Shown here piece by piece: positions 1-8,656 of a stretch of DNA of 64,000 nucleotides (position 1 is the stretch's first letter; every line of letters starts with the position of its first letter). The notes under the pieces were generated by a model. That model saw nothing but the letters and a program-made list of their open reading frames with translations. It was not told the origin of the DNA and did not search any database. The DNA is from Rhizobium sp. 9140 (GTDB lineage Bacteria; Pseudomonadota; Alphaproteobacteria; Rhizobiales; Rhizobiaceae), in NCBI RefSeq assembly GCF_900067135.1, contig NZ_FJUR01000002.1, forward strand, positions 481,001-545,000. The letters run 5' to 3'. The translations under genes and the position numbers were made by a program.

Positions 1-205
1 GACCGAACGACAGCTTCGCCTTCAGTCGATCCCCATCATCAGCGCCGGTAAACGCATCGGTGCGCACCTCGTGGCGGCCATCTTCCGACAGCAGCAGCCA
101 GAAGGCGTGCATCTGCGCGATCTTCTCCTCGATGCTCATACGGCCGAGAAGATCGGCAACGCGGTTATCGATAGACTGGGCAGAATCCTTATAGATATCC
201 GTCAT
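1..205 (-). CDS. GH3 beta-glucosidase, N-terminal fragment (runs off window)
   Basis: The first 68 codons of a gene that continues beyond the left edge. The N-terminus contains DNRVADLLGRMSIEEKIAQM, which is the conserved opening of family 3 glycoside hydrolases (beta-glucosidase / beta-xylosidase), where the RVxxLLxxMTLEEKxxQ segment precedes the catalytic barrel. No signal peptide is visible, so a cytoplasmic enzyme acting on imported oligosaccharides is likely. The start is the ATG at 205; no better in-frame start lies upstream. The nucleophile and acid/base residues are outside the window, so substrate cannot be judged. Confidence 0.75.
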   Translation of the reverse strand, partial: MTDIYKDSAQSIDNRVADLLGRMSIEEKIAQMHAFWLLLSEDGRHEVRTDAFTGADDGDRLKAKLSFG

Positions 206-284
206 GGCTGCAGGTCCAGAATTGAATGAGACGACATTGCGTCAGGTGTCGCAAGCGTTAGCGTCAGTAATCATTAAAGTCAAT

Positions 285-296
285 CTACCATGGTAG
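285..296. promoter_or_regulatory. Perfect palindrome CTACCATGGTAG, candidate operator
   Basis: A 12-bp perfect palindrome 80 bp upstream of the beta-glucosidase start, in an AT-rich stretch (about 265-360) that looks like promoter DNA. Its position suits a repressor site for the glycosidase gene. The regulator is not identified. Confidence 0.4.
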
Positions 297-358
297 TGTA
301 TCACTATTATAACAATGGTTTGTGTCTGATAGGTCTTTTATAATTAAGCTCTCACTCT

Positions 359-375
359 ATCCCTAAAAAAGGGAT
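359..375. repeat. Short inverted repeat ATCCCT-A5-AGGGAT
   Basis: Six-base arms around five A residues in the non-coding stretch 206-408. It could be an operator or a weak hairpin. Apart from this and the palindrome at 285-296, no gene is evident in 206-408. Confidence 0.25.
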
Positions 376-408
376 TCCTGCGCGACTGTGATAGCCGGAG
401 ATGGCGCC

Positions 409-609
409 TTACCCGGAAACCTGTCTGAAAACGGGACGCTTTCGTATCGGTATCGTATGTTTCTTGCGGAAAGCCCGGCCGACTTCGTTAAATTCTTCGA
501 ACACGGAGGACAATAGCGAGATCTCGTACAACATCGTCACCGCGACCGGACGACCCCTGACGACGAACACGCCGACCAGCCAGACGCCTTGTTTTATGAT
601 GTTTGTCAT
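409..609 (-). CDS. Small hypothetical protein (66 aa)
   Basis: Not recognised. The frame has G or C in most third positions and encodes one hydrophobic segment near residues 8-17 (GVWLVGVFVV) followed by a basic C-terminus, so a small membrane-associated protein is possible. No convincing ribosome binding site precedes the ATG at 609, and the opposite strand is also open here. It is listed because codon use looks coding, but it may be spurious. Confidence 0.25.
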   Translation of the reverse strand: MTNIIKQGVWLVGVFVVRGRPVAVTMLYEISLLSSVFEEFNEVGRAFRKKHTIPIRKRPVFRQVSG

Positions 610-645
610 ATTAAAGTCTTTGCACCTTTAGGAGGAGGTAAAACA

Positions 646-1116
646 ATGGACGTTCTCAGGAATAACCAGGCCGGTCTTTCTGGTCTTGCTCAGTTGCAGG
701 TTCTTATAGCGGCCAACAGCCCGCCGCCGATCAACGAAACGATGAAGTTCGTCCTGATCGAGATCGAAGAAGGTCGCGCGGTGTTCGAAGGCAATCCCGA
801 CCGCAGCGTCTATAATCCGATCGGATCGGTGCATGGCGGATATGCGGCAACGCTCCTCGACAGCGCGTGCGGCTGCGCAGTCCATTCCAAGCTGGCGGCC
901 GACCAGGGCTACACGACGCTGGAACTCAAGGTCGCCTATCATCGTCCGCTGACGGAGGCGAGTGGTCCCGTTCGCGCCGAGGGGCGCATTCTTTCGATGG
1001 GGCGACGTGCGGCTTTTGCCGAGGCGACGCTGACGGATCGCGATGGCCGCCTCTGTGCCAGCGCGACATCCACCTTGCTCGTCTTTCCGCTCGAGCGACC
1101 CGCCACGACCGCCTGA
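646..1116 (+). CDS. PaaI-type hotdog thioesterase
   Basis: A 156-residue single-domain protein of the PaaI/YbgC-like hotdog thioesterase family, which hydrolyses acyl-CoA thioesters, often aryl- or medium-chain acyl-CoA stalled in degradation pathways. The family signature is seen as [20 protein letters not shown], with the HGG turn at residues 63-65 at the start of the hotdog helix. The ATG at 646 is chosen because it follows a strong AGGAGGAGG at 630-638; an in-frame start at 589 would lack this. No signal peptide is present, so it is cytoplasmic. Downstream lies a decayed thiolase, which suggests that this was part of an acyl-CoA degradation operon now partly lost. Confidence 0.8.
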   Translation: MDVLRNNQAGLSGLAQLQVLIAANSPPPINETMKFVLIEIEEGRAVFEGNPDRSVYNPIGSVHGGYAATLLDSACGCAVHSKLAADQGYTTLELKVAYHRPLTEASGPVRAEGRILSMGRRAAFAEATLTDRDGRLCASATSTLLVFPLERPATTA

Positions 1117-1189
1117 CAGCAAGCACCAACCGACGTCTTCCAAACCGACGGGCGCCCCCATGCGCCGGCCCGACATCGCAGCGTTTCGC

Positions 1190-1385
1190 AGCCGCGCAGG
1201 AACGCGACCGGAAACGACGGTAGAGCCGCTGGCATGGCTGAAGCCGGCCTTCCGCCCGGACGGCACGATCACGGCCGGCAATGCGCCGGGGCTGAACAGT
1301 GCCGCGGGACGCGCTTTCCAGAGGGATCGTCACGCTCTGCATCGGCGGCGGACAAGGCATTGCTCTCGCACTCGAGATGATTTGA
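1190..1385 (+). pseudogene. Thiolase (acetyl-CoA acyltransferase) remnant
   Basis: Two pieces of a thiolase in different frames. In the frame starting at 1202 the DNA encodes [20 protein letters not shown] and then [14 protein letters not shown], which matches the conserved thiolase stretch ending in TAGNASGxNDGAA. About 20 bases later another frame encodes [18 protein letters not shown] and a stop at 1383-1385, which matches the C-terminal CIGGGQG motif with its catalytic cysteine. The 90-100 residues normally between them, including the GHP histidine loop, are missing. The gene is therefore deleted internally and frameshifted. It follows the thioesterase on the same strand. Confidence 0.75.
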
Positions 1386-1395
1386 TCCGCGGGTC

Positions 1396-2664
1396 TCAGC
1401 CCTTGAGGGCTGCGGCCGGCGACTGGCGATAGGCGAGGACGGCTGGCACGACGGCAAGGACGGCCGCGAAAGCCGTGACGGAAGCTGCGAAGACGAGGTC
1501 TCCGCGTGCGAAGGCCACGGGCATCGTGAAGCCGTTCTGCCGCGAGACGATGCCGCCGATGACGTCCGAGACGAGGTAGCCGAGGCCGAAACCGAGGAGG
1601 ATGCCGGCGAGGCTGATGGCGAAAAGCTGCAGCCAGACGATCCGGAACACGACGGTGCGCGATGCACCGAAAGCACGCAACGCGCCGATCTGCCGCCGGC
1701 GCTGCCCGACATGCATGATGGTGACGAGCAGAAGGGCGGCCGCAATGAGAACCTGCGTGCCGATCGCCACCGCCATCAGCAGAATTTTGGCATCCCCGAG
1801 CGTCGCGTAGAGCCGCGTCAGAACCTCGCCGGGAAAGACGGCGAGCGTTGTGCCGCTGCGATATTCCTGGCGAAGCTTATAGGCGTCGGCAATCGTCTTC
1901 GGCTTGACCAGAACGGCCGGCACCCCGGCCGAATGTTCCGCCCAGTCTTCGTCGATCGGCGCCGTGGCATCGGCGCTATGCTCATGCTCGCCACCCGCAT
2001 AGCCAGCTCCGGCATGGCCCGCTTCCTCATGGCTTGCCTTGCTATGCTCGGCCTCATCATGCCCCATACCGTGCAGCTCCCACACAGCCTGTATGGGGAC
2101 AAGGATCGCCCTGTCCCATGGCGTGCCGGTCGGCTTCATCCGGCCGACGACGGCATAAGCAAGACCGGTATGCGTATGGCCGCCCTCTTCCGCGGTACCG
2201 TGCATGGGCTTGATCACCGCGCCCATAGAGAGGTCGACCGCCGAGCCGATCACCGCATCACCCTCTTGTCGAAAGCCCACCCCCTCCTGCAGTTGCGGCG
2301 AGAGATGCACCACGAGAGCGGTCGATGTGCCCACCAGCGGATAGCCCGCAAAGGAATCGCCGAAGCCGATGGGGGCTGCAAAGGCCACGCGCGGATCAGC
2401 CGCAAGACGTTGAAGCGCGGCACCCTCCATCAGCGGCAGCGGTGCTGCCTGAAGGAAGACGGAGGATAGGACCAGCTGCGTTTCGCTGCCCGCCGCTCCA
2501 ATCACCAGATCAAACGCGTTGGCCGCACGGGCGCTGCCGAGCCGGAGCGCGCGTTCCTGCAGCGTCACGGAGACGGCGAGCGCCACGGCGAAGGCGATCA
2601 GCAGCAGGATGGCGATCGTCCCGCCCTTATGGCGGCGGATGTCGGCGAGAATGAACCCGATCAT
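1396..2664 (-). CDS. MacB/FtsX-type ABC permease with histidine-rich loop
   Basis: A 422-residue inner membrane permease of the FtsX/MacB class: one N-terminal membrane segment (about residues 17-35), a long extracytoplasmic domain, and three C-terminal segments (about 295-320, 345-375, 390-415). The extracytoplasmic domain carries an unusual histidine-rich stretch at about 198-229 ([19 protein letters not shown]) and a second cluster near 155-166 ([13 protein letters not shown]), which suggests metal binding. It overlaps the ATPase gene by 4 bp, so the two are coupled. From memory, the arrangement resembles zinc-regulated operons such as P. aeruginosa PA4063-PA4066 and Vibrio zrgABCDE. A zinc role here is inference; no Zur-like site was seen directly upstream. 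Confidence 0.8.
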   Translation of the reverse strand: MIGFILADIRRHKGGTIAILLLIAFAVALAVSVTLQERALRLGSARAANAFDLVIGAAGSETQLVLSSVFLQAAPLPLMEGAALQRLAADPRVAFAAPIGFGDSFAGYPLVGTSTALVVHLSPQLQEGVGFRQEGDAVIGSAVDLSMGAVIKPMHGTAEEGGHTHTGLAYAVVGRMKPTGTPWDRAILVPIQAVWELHGMGHDEAEHSKASHEEAGHAGAGYAGGEHEHSADATAPIDEDWAEHSAGVPAVLVKPKTIADAYKLRQEYRSGTTLAVFPGEVLTRLYATLGDAKILLMAVAIGTQVLIAAALLLVTIMHVGQRRRQIGALRAFGASRTVVFRIVWLQLFAISLAGILLGFGLGYLVSDVIGGIVSRQNGFTMPVAFARGDLVFAASVTAFAAVLAVVPAVLAYRQSPAAALKG

Positions 2665-3344
2665 ATCACAGCCGCCTTGCTGTCGCTGGAGATCCGGCCG
2701 CGATCGAGCGTGATCCGGCGCGGCAGGCGCGAAATGAGGGCGGGATCGTGCGACACGACGATGAGTGTCGCACCGGCTGCACCCGCCAGGCCGATCAACA
2801 GGTCGGCAATGACCTGACCGCTTTCCTCGTCGAGACTTGCCGTAGGTTCGTCGGCGATGACGATGCCCGGCGCGCGCACGAGCGCGCGGGCGATGGCAAC
2901 GCGCTGCATTTCGCCGCGCGACATCGTCTCGACCGACTGGTCGGGCCGTTCGAGCCCCGTGCCGGCAAGAAGGTCGCGCGCCCGACGCTTGACGGCGGAC
3001 GATGCCGCGGAGGCAAGCCGCGCAGGCAACAGGACGTTATCGAGCGCCGACAGTCCGGGAAAAAGATGAAAGTCCTGCATGACGAGGCCAACATGCTCGG
3101 CCCGCCAGCGGTCGCGCCGATGCTCGGTAAAGCGCACGAGGTCGGTTCCGCTCCAGTCGATCCGACCCTCGCGGACATGCTCGAGGCCGGAGACGACATT
3201 GACGAAGGTGCTCTTGCCCGAGCCAGAGGCGCCGGTGACGGCCACGTTTTCCCCAGCTGCAAACTGCAAGGCAGGAACCGAGAGCACGGGCGCGGCAAGC
3301 CCGGCATAGCAGACGGCGATATCTTTGAGGGTGAGCGACAGCAT
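2661..3344 (-). CDS. ABC transporter ATP-binding protein (LolD/MacB type)
   Basis: A 227-residue ATPase with Walker A GASGSGKST, signature MSRGEMQRVAIARAL, Walker B IVIADEPTAS and the H-loop VVSHD. This is the usual set for ATPases paired with FtsX-type permeases. The start at 3344 is preferred: it lies 4 bp after the stop of the upstream gene and follows TTTGAGCAG. A start at 3371 would overlap that gene by more than 20 bp. It powers the permease encoded immediately downstream at the cytoplasmic face of the inner membrane. Confidence 0.85.
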   Translation of the reverse strand: MLSLTLKDIAVCYAGLAAPVLSVPALQFAAGENVAVTGASGSGKSTFVNVVSGLEHVREGRIDWSGTDLVRFTEHRRDRWRAEHVGLVMQDFHLFPGLSALDNVLLPARLASAASSAVKRRARDLLAGTGLERPDQSVETMSRGEMQRVAIARALVRAPGIVIADEPTASLDEESGQVIADLLIGLAGAAGATLIVVSHDPALISRLPRRITLDRGRISSDSKAAVI

Positions 3345-3348
3345 CTGC

Positions 3349-3810
3349 TCAAACCGACCAGTAACGCGCATTACGCAGGCGCAGGCGGCTGACGAAGCCG
3401 GTCTCGGTATCCGTCCATGTGCCCACCTCCAGCGTTCCCGACACGGAAATGCGCGTTCCCGGCTGGACGAAGGTCTGTGCCTCGTCGAGGTAGACGACGA
3501 CGATATTGTCGGGCCAATCGGAATCCGACGAGCAGAAAGGGCAGATCGACATCGGAATCTCGGTCAGTACGAAAAACGCGGCCTCGGCCTTGAGCGGCGG
3601 CGCCATGAAGCCGCTCATCGTCACGCCCTTGCCGTTCAGCGCTTTCACGGTATCGGAGAAGGTGAGGCCGAGCACACCGACACTGCCGTAGAGATCGTCA
3701 AAGCCGATCTCGGTGTCCGCAGCGAAAGCGAGCGGCGGAAAGGCAGCCGCCGGCAGGGATGCGAGCAAGCCGAGGAGCATGCGACGGCGCAAGGCCTCAG
3801 ATTTCGTCAT
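3349..3810 (-). CDS. Secreted DUF3299-like protein, partner of the MacB-type ABC system
   Basis: A 153-residue protein with an N-terminal export signal (basic RRRM, hydrophobic LLGLLASLPAAAFPP, cleavage near AFA-AD at residue 30). The central part, GFMAPPLKAEAAFFVL followed by SICPFCSSDSDWP, resembles DUF3299 proteins, which have a beta-barrel (OB-like) fold and contain a short Cys-containing loop. The CPFCS pair could bind a metal or be redox active. It is first in the operon with the ATPase and permease, so it probably delivers or receives the transported ligand in the periplasm. The assignment to DUF3299 is by eye. Confidence 0.6.
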   Translation of the reverse strand: MTKSEALRRRMLLGLLASLPAAAFPPLAFAADTEIGFDDLYGSVGVLGLTFSDTVKALNGKGVTMSGFMAPPLKAEAAFFVLTEIPMSICPFCSSDSDWPDNIVVVYLDEAQTFVQPGTRISVSGTLEVGTWTDTETGFVSRLRLRNARYWSV

Positions 3811-3826
3811 GTCGTTTCCTCGAGCG

Positions 3827-3848
3827 CCGCCGGGCGATAACCCGGCGG
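3827..3848 (-). terminator. GC-rich hairpin after the alkaline phosphatase gene
   Basis: CCGCCGGG at 3827-3834 pairs with CCCGGCGG at 3841-3848 around a 6-base loop. It lies between the end of the phosphatase gene and the start of the DUF3299-like gene on the same strand. It has no strong T-run, so it may only attenuate. Confidence 0.5.
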
Positions 3849-3859
3849 GCTTCTATTCC

Positions 3860-5626
3860 TTACTTCGCGGAGATCTTGTCCGGTGAGCCGAGGGCGAGAC
3901 TGTCGGCGAGCACGCGGTAGATGTCGCTTTCCTCCATATAGCCCTTAAAGCCTTCCGAACCTGGCCCGCTTGCCTGCAGCACGACGTCATCGACGGCATG
4001 GACGGCGCTTTCGGAGCTCTTCGGCAAGTTGCCTTCGCGCAGAACAGCGCCGGGAACGTCCTTGTAGGCCGGGTTCGCGACGTATTCCTTATTCTCGTTC
4101 TGCACGGTCGGCTCGAACGGGCCATCGAGCTTCGGACGGAACGTCTCGTAGTAATCCGGGAAGTTGCTGGAGAACACGGCGAGGCGGCGTGTCGGATCGA
4201 CCTTATCGGGATAGCCGTCGCCGTCCTTGTCCTCGTAGTTCGGGAAGCCGGCATCGGCGTAGATGCCAACCTTCTGCCGCATCTCCGTGCCCGGCTTTTC
4301 GTCGTCGATGGTGCCGATGACCGAAACGCCGTGGGTGTGGTCGCCCGTGACGACGATCAGCGTATCCGGGTTCTTGGCGGCAAAATCGCGCGCGACCCCG
4401 ACGGCCTTGTCGAACTCGATCGTCTCATACATCGCCCGGTCCCAATCCATCGGGTGGGACATCTTGTCGATCGTGGCGCCCTCGACCATCAGGAAGAAGC
4501 CGTCCGCGTTCTTGGACAGCTGCGTCAGCGCCGCACTGGTCATGTCGACGAGGCCCGGCTGGTTCGGGAACTTGGAAACGGTGCCCTTCTTCAGGAAATT
4601 GCGGTCAAGGATCGAGTCCATGTTGCCTGTGTGGAACAGGCCGAGCAGCTTGGCGGCATTGGTGCCGGAAGAGGCTTCGAGCTCGGTCCTGTCGGTCGCC
4701 AGTGCGTAGCCGGCATCCTTGAACATCTGGATATAATCCTTGTCGTCCTTGCGCTTGGAACCCGGCGTCGCCTGCGGCAGGAAGTAGGCGGAACCGCCGC
4801 CGAGGATGACCTCCGGCTGAACGGTATAGAACATGCCGACGATGTCGGCCTTGTCGGCGCGCTTGCGGGTGTGGGCGACGACGGCTGCCGGCGTGGCATC
4901 CTCGATCTCGGCGGTGGATACGACACCGATCGCCTTCTTCGTGGTGCGGCGCAGGGCTTCCGCGATGGTCTCGACCTTCGGGTCGTCAAGGCTTGCGGGG
5001 GTTCGGTCGGCATAGACGCCGAGCGCGTTGACGGCCGTCTTGTGGCCGGTCATGTAGGCCGACATGGTGTTGGCGCTGTCGGTCGCGATCGCGTCCGTGG
5101 CCGAGGTCCCGACGAAGGCCATGTGATCGAGATCGTCCATGGCGAGACGCCCATTCGACTTTCCTTCCGTCATGCCCTTCGACATGATCCGGGCGCCGGT
5201 GCGGTGCGCGACCGAGAGGCCGTCGCCGAGCAGGAAGATCACATTCTTCGCCTTCGGCTGCGCGGTGGTTTCGTAGACCTCCCACGTCACCGATTTCGTC
5301 TCGCCGCCTGCGGTCACATCGACCTTGTAGCTCCCGGCCTTCAGGATTCGTGCGCCGCGCAGGATCAGGGCGGAACCGAGAACCTTGTCCTCCTTGCCCT
5401 TCTCCTCGGCCACAAATTCGGCAGCCGAGCCGAGCGCTGCGGCATAGTCCTCGCCGTTGACGGTGACCTTCACGTCCTCGGCCTTCACCACGCCGGGCAG
5501 CTCGATCTTAAAGTCGAACGGCGATCCCGCGAGGATCGTCGCGCGGGAGAGCGGGTAAACGGTCGTGGCCTGGGCCGCGCCGGCAAGGATCGTGGTCGCG
5601 ACAAGCGCAGCAAGAAGAGTCCGCAT
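3860..5626 (-). CDS. Periplasmic alkaline phosphatase
   Basis: A 588-residue phosphomonoesterase of the PhoA superfamily. It has a signal peptide (MRTLLAALVATTILAGAAQA), then an extra beta-rich domain of about 100 residues before the catalytic part. The catalytic core shows NVIFLLGDGLS with the metal-binding Asp135, TDSANTMSAYMTG with the nucleophile Ser184, and VVTGDHTHGVSV with metal-binding Asp/His. The ATG at 5626 is chosen because the signal peptide starts there; an in-frame start at 5707 would add a non-signal leader. It would release phosphate from organic esters and needs zinc and magnesium. No clear Pho box was seen upstream. It is followed on the same strand by the putative metal transporter operon. 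Confidence 0.9.
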   Translation of the reverse strand: MRTLLAALVATTILAGAAQATTVYPLSRATILAGSPFDFKIELPGVVKAEDVKVTVNGEDYAAALGSAAEFVAEEKGKEDKVLGSALILRGARILKAGSYKVDVTAGGETKSVTWEVYETTAQPKAKNVIFLLGDGLSVAHRTGARIMSKGMTEGKSNGRLAMDDLDHMAFVGTSATDAIATDSANTMSAYMTGHKTAVNALGVYADRTPASLDDPKVETIAEALRRTTKKAIGVVSTAEIEDATPAAVVAHTRKRADKADIVGMFYTVQPEVILGGGSAYFLPQATPGSKRKDDKDYIQMFKDAGYALATDRTELEASSGTNAAKLLGLFHTGNMDSILDRNFLKKGTVSKFPNQPGLVDMTSAALTQLSKNADGFFLMVEGATIDKMSHPMDWDRAMYETIEFDKAVGVARDFAAKNPDTLIVVTGDHTHGVSVIGTIDDEKPGTEMRQKVGIYADAGFPNYEDKDGDGYPDKVDPTRRLAVFSSNFPDYYETFRPKLDGPFEPTVQNENKEYVANPAYKDVPGAVLREGNLPKSSESAVHAVDDVVLQASGPGSEGFKGYMEESDIYRVLADSLALGSPDKISAK

Positions 5627-5767
5627 GAGAACCTCGTTCGGGTAGAGAGGAGACTGTCTGCGGGCAGGCTTAACCGCCCTGTGTGACGGTTGGATGATGG
5701 TCGTCACGCCGGTTGCAGAAAGACGACGGTTCGCCGCTCTTTGTGGGTGTCGCAGCGGCGCGGCCGG

Positions 5768-6913
5768 CTACGCCTCGTCCTCGTCGTCCTCGTCGACGAC
5801 GCCGGTGAGCCGCATGCCCTCGATCCACGTCGCGCCGTCCTTACGGATGACACGCTTCGGCCGGGTTCCGCAGCGCTCGAAAACGGCAGAGGCGAGCGCT
5901 TCTGAATGGGTGACGATCCAGATCTGACTAGTGACTGCGGCCGTCGCGATCAGATCGGCGAGCGGCAGGAGCATGTCGGGATGCAGGCTCGCCTCAGGCT
6001 CGTTGAGCGCGATCAGCGGCGGCTGGCGATAGGACATCAGTGCGGCGGCAAGAGCGAGGAAGCGGATCTGCCCGTCGGAGAGTTCGCGCGGCTGAAAGAC
6101 GCGCTGCGGAAAGTCGGGAAAGATCAGGCCGAACGCAGCGAATTCTTCGGGCTCTGGCACATGCAGCCTCGCGCCGCCGAGGGCTGCCGCGATCGCCCGG
6201 TCAAGTTCGACGGTGTCGCCGCGGGTGTGGACGAGCGTTGCAAAGACTGCCGCCATATTGCCGCCGTCCTCAGCCAGAAGCGGTGCCGTGACCGCAAGGC
6301 AGGGCTGGCGCAGCGCCGCATCCCGGTCGGTGCGGAAGCCGTGGAAGAAGCGCCAGCCATCGACCAGACGGCGAAATGTTGCGACTTCCGGATAATGGCC
6401 GGCATCGCCGAGCATGGCGATCGCCGTCTCCGACGTCATCGCCGGCTGCGGATACTCTTCCATCCGTCCACGCTCGCCGCGCACCATCACGCCTGGCCCT
6501 GCCCGTTTCATCATCGTGACCGGCCGCGCGCCCGTTTCGACCGAAAGGACCTCTTCCTTTATTTGCGGCTCGAAGGCGAAGCCGGCTGCGGCCTTCGGCG
6601 GTCGCAACCCGGCCTCCACGCGATAGCGGAACGTGACCGCCCGCTCCTCGTCCAACACTTCGACATCGAGCCTGATGCGGAAATTCTTCTCGATGCGTCT
6701 CGGGCCTGACCAGAGCGCGGACGCCATGCCTCCTTCCGCCGCGATCTCATAGGCGAGCGAGCCCCTCACGGCGGCCTGCACGAGCTGCAAGGCGCGATAG
6801 AGATTGGACTTGCCGACGCCGTTCTCGCCGATGAACACGTTGACACCGCCCAGATCCATGCGGATTGAGCGCAGCGAACGGTAGTTCCGGGCGGACATGG
6901 AGCGGAGCATCAT
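5768..6913 (-). CDS. RecF/OLD-like AAA ATPase
   Basis: A 381-residue SMC-like ATPase. The N-terminus has MSARNYRSLRSIRMDLGGVN and the Walker A FIGENGVGKSN at residues 29-37. The C-terminal half has ELSDGQIRFLALAAAL (signature) and LIALNEPEASLHPDML (Walker B), then IWIVTHSEALA, the usual switch histidine region. There is no TOPRIM nuclease domain, so it is not a full OLD protein. Its function is unknown; such proteins are widespread as predicted ATPases in Rhizobiales. The first two codons are both ATG, and a start at 6898 (MSARNYRSL) is also possible. It is not in an operon with either neighbour. Confidence 0.75.
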   Translation of the reverse strand: MMLRSMSARNYRSLRSIRMDLGGVNVFIGENGVGKSNLYRALQLVQAAVRGSLAYEIAAEGGMASALWSGPRRIEKNFRIRLDVEVLDEERAVTFRYRVEAGLRPPKAAAGFAFEPQIKEEVLSVETGARPVTMMKRAGPGVMVRGERGRMEEYPQPAMTSETAIAMLGDAGHYPEVATFRRLVDGWRFFHGFRTDRDAALRQPCLAVTAPLLAEDGGNMAAVFATLVHTRGDTVELDRAIAAALGGARLHVPEPEEFAAFGLIFPDFPQRVFQPRELSDGQIRFLALAAALMSYRQPPLIALNEPEASLHPDMLLPLADLIATAAVTSQIWIVTHSEALASAVFERCGTRPKRVIRKDGATWIEGMRLTGVVDEDDEDEA

Positions 6914-7000
6914 GATCGTTGTCTACACCGGGTATCACGCCCGATGAAAGCATCCGGCACGACCAAATCCCTGTGATGCCGCCGCAAATAAGGGATCCGA

Positions 7001-7723
7001 TCAGTCCTTTTCATGCCCATTCGCGACAGCTTGTGGGGCACGCAGCAGAGCGATCACCGCATCTTGCAACAGGACGCGATGGCGGCTGCGCATCGTGGCT
7101 TCGCCGAGATCGCGGCCGAAGATATGGCCGAAGGTGTGGCGGTTGGAGACCCGGAAGAAGCAGAAGGACGAGATCAGCATATGCAGGTCGATCGGATCGA
7201 CCTCGCGGCGGAACGCGCCGGTCTCCTGTCCCCGCCGGAGGATCGCGGCGATCGTATCGATGATCGACACGTTGAGCCGGCCGAGACTGGAGGACTGGCG
7301 CATATGGCTGGCGCGATGGATGTTCTCAATCGTCACCAGACGGATGAAATCGGGATTGGCCTCGTCATAGTCGAAGGTGAAGCCGATCAGGCGGCGCATG
7401 GCCTCGACCGGATCGACGTCCGCCAGCCGCAGTTCCGCCTCAACCTTTCGGATGCCGGTATAGGCATGTTCGAGCACGGCGAGGTAGAGACCTTCCTTCG
7501 AGCCGAAATGATAGTAGATCATCCGCTTGGACGTCCGTGTGCGCTCGGCGATGGCATCGACGCGGGCGCCCGAAAGGCCGTTCGCCGCAAATTCCTCGCG
7601 CGCGACGAGCAGGATGTCGTCCCGCGTTTTCGTCGTGCGGTCCTGCTGCGTTACGCGACGTCTGCCGGGCAGACCATCGGCGTCAAGATCCCCCCGTTCG
7701 TCAACACCGTCTGTGTCGGCCAT
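7001..7723 (-). CDS. TetR-family transcriptional regulator of the shikimate module
   Basis: A 240-residue regulator. The N-terminal helix-turn-helix is plain: KTRDDILLVAREEFAANGLS followed by GARVDAIAERTRTSKRMIYY and HFGSKEGLYLAV, ending in the conserved YYHF. The C-terminal ligand domain is typical of larger TetR proteins. The ATG at 7723 follows GGAGG with 12 bases between; ATGs at 7732 and 7735 sit too close to that site. It is divergent from the TRAP/shikimate operon and a perfect palindrome lies between them, so it most likely represses that operon until a shikimate- or protocatechuate-related ligand binds. Confidence 0.85.
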   Translation of the reverse strand: MADTDGVDERGDLDADGLPGRRRVTQQDRTTKTRDDILLVAREEFAANGLSGARVDAIAERTRTSKRMIYYHFGSKEGLYLAVLEHAYTGIRKVEAELRLADVDPVEAMRRLIGFTFDYDEANPDFIRLVTIENIHRASHMRQSSSLGRLNVSIIDTIAAILRRGQETGAFRREVDPIDLHMLISSFCFFRVSNRHTFGHIFGRDLGEATMRSRHRVLLQDAVIALLRAPQAVANGHEKD

Positions 7724-7854
7724 TTTGCCCATCATCCTCCCACACGCCCATGACGGGCACGACCGACACAAAGGCCGGCGCGGTCCATTCTGCATGTTCC
7801 AACCGGCACGTCATTCACCGATCTTCCCGAAAACACAATTTTCGCATTGACTAA

Positions 7855-7868
7855 ACGAACCGGTTCGT
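7855..7868. promoter_or_regulatory. Palindrome ACGAACCGGTTCGT, likely TetR operator
   Basis: A 14-bp perfect palindrome in the divergent region between the TetR gene and the dctQ gene. Its form (CGAAC-CG-GTTCG core) is usual for TetR/AcrR operators. It is the only perfect site seen in 7724-8077. Confidence 0.65.
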
Positions 7869-8077
7869 ACATTTTTATCCCAAGATGCTTTCTTTGGAAA
7901 GAGACAGAAGTTTGATCGTCATCGACGTAAGACGGTGCCGGATCATAGAATGCTGTGGGCCGGGCGTATCGGGCTACGGGACATGACGGCGATGTTTTAG
8001 GATCTGGAGGGATCCCCGCATCGACGGACGGGAGCAGCCGATCCGGCAGGGAGTGCCGATCGCACGGGAGGACTTTC

Positions 8078-8644
8078 ATGAGACGGATCGCCGATCTGTA
8101 TTTTGCGCTTTTGCGCGTTTCCATCGCCCTGCTCCTCGCAGCGATGGTCATCCTCGTTTTCACCAACGTCATCCTGCGCTATGCGCTAAACAGCGGACTG
8201 ACGGTCTCGGAAGAGATGTCGCGGCTGGCCTTCGTCTGGCTCATCTTCCTCGGTGCCGCCGTCGCGCTCCGCGAGCACGCCCATATCGGCATCGATTCGA
8301 TGATCCGTGCCTTGCCACGGGGCCTCGCTAAAGCGTGCGTTCTCCTCGGCTACCTCCTGATGCTGCTCGCCTGCGCGCTGCTGCTTCAGGGCGCCTGGGC
8401 GCAGTCTGTTCTGACCTGGGGCGCGATCACGCCGGCGGCTGGTATCTCCATGGCGTGGTTCATGATTCCTGCCGTCATCTTCTCGGTCACGGCGCTCCTG
8501 CACCTTGGCGGCGAGATGCTCGCGATCCTCACCGGCCGCCTCGACGTCTCCAACATCGTGCTGGTGCAGGAATCCGAAGATCTGCCGCCGCCGACCACCT
8601 CGCCCGTACCGCCGCTGCCCGCTGCGCACGGCTTCGGTCGCTGA
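8078..8644 (+). CDS. dctQ: TRAP transporter small membrane subunit DctQ
   Basis: A 188-residue protein with four predicted membrane segments (about residues 8-30, 47-65, 85-107, 128-150). The second holds the conserved DctQ motif VTNVILRYALNSGLTVSEEM in the form FTNVILRYALNSG, followed by SRLAFVWLIFLGAAVALRE. The ATG at 8078 follows GGGAGG at 8066-8071. It is the first gene of the transport set, 12 bp before dctM. Together with DctM and the binding protein it forms a sodium-driven uptake system for an organic acid. The C-terminal tail is proline-rich and not typical of the family. Confidence 0.88.
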   Translation: MRRIADLYFALLRVSIALLLAAMVILVFTNVILRYALNSGLTVSEEMSRLAFVWLIFLGAAVALREHAHIGIDSMIRALPRGLAKACVLLGYLLMLLACALLLQGAWAQSVLTWGAITPAAGISMAWFMIPAVIFSVTALLHLGGEMLAILTGRLDVSNIVLVQESEDLPPPTTSPVPPLPAAHGFGR

Positions 8645-8656
8645 GGGGGAACGACA

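Noticed and set aside
3998..5686. A 562-codon open frame antisense to the alkaline phosphatase gene
   Set aside because: It mirrors a high-GC gene with clear catalytic motifs and has no recognisable domain or ribosome binding site of its own.
5627..5767. Pho box upstream of the alkaline phosphatase
   Set aside because: No pair of CTGTCAT-like repeats at the right spacing was found, only single TGACG and GTCAC stretches.
5768..6913. The RecF/OLD-like ATPase as a phage defence gene
   Set aside because: It lacks a TOPRIM nuclease and has no partner gene or mobile context here; such ATPases are common housekeeping-like orphans.
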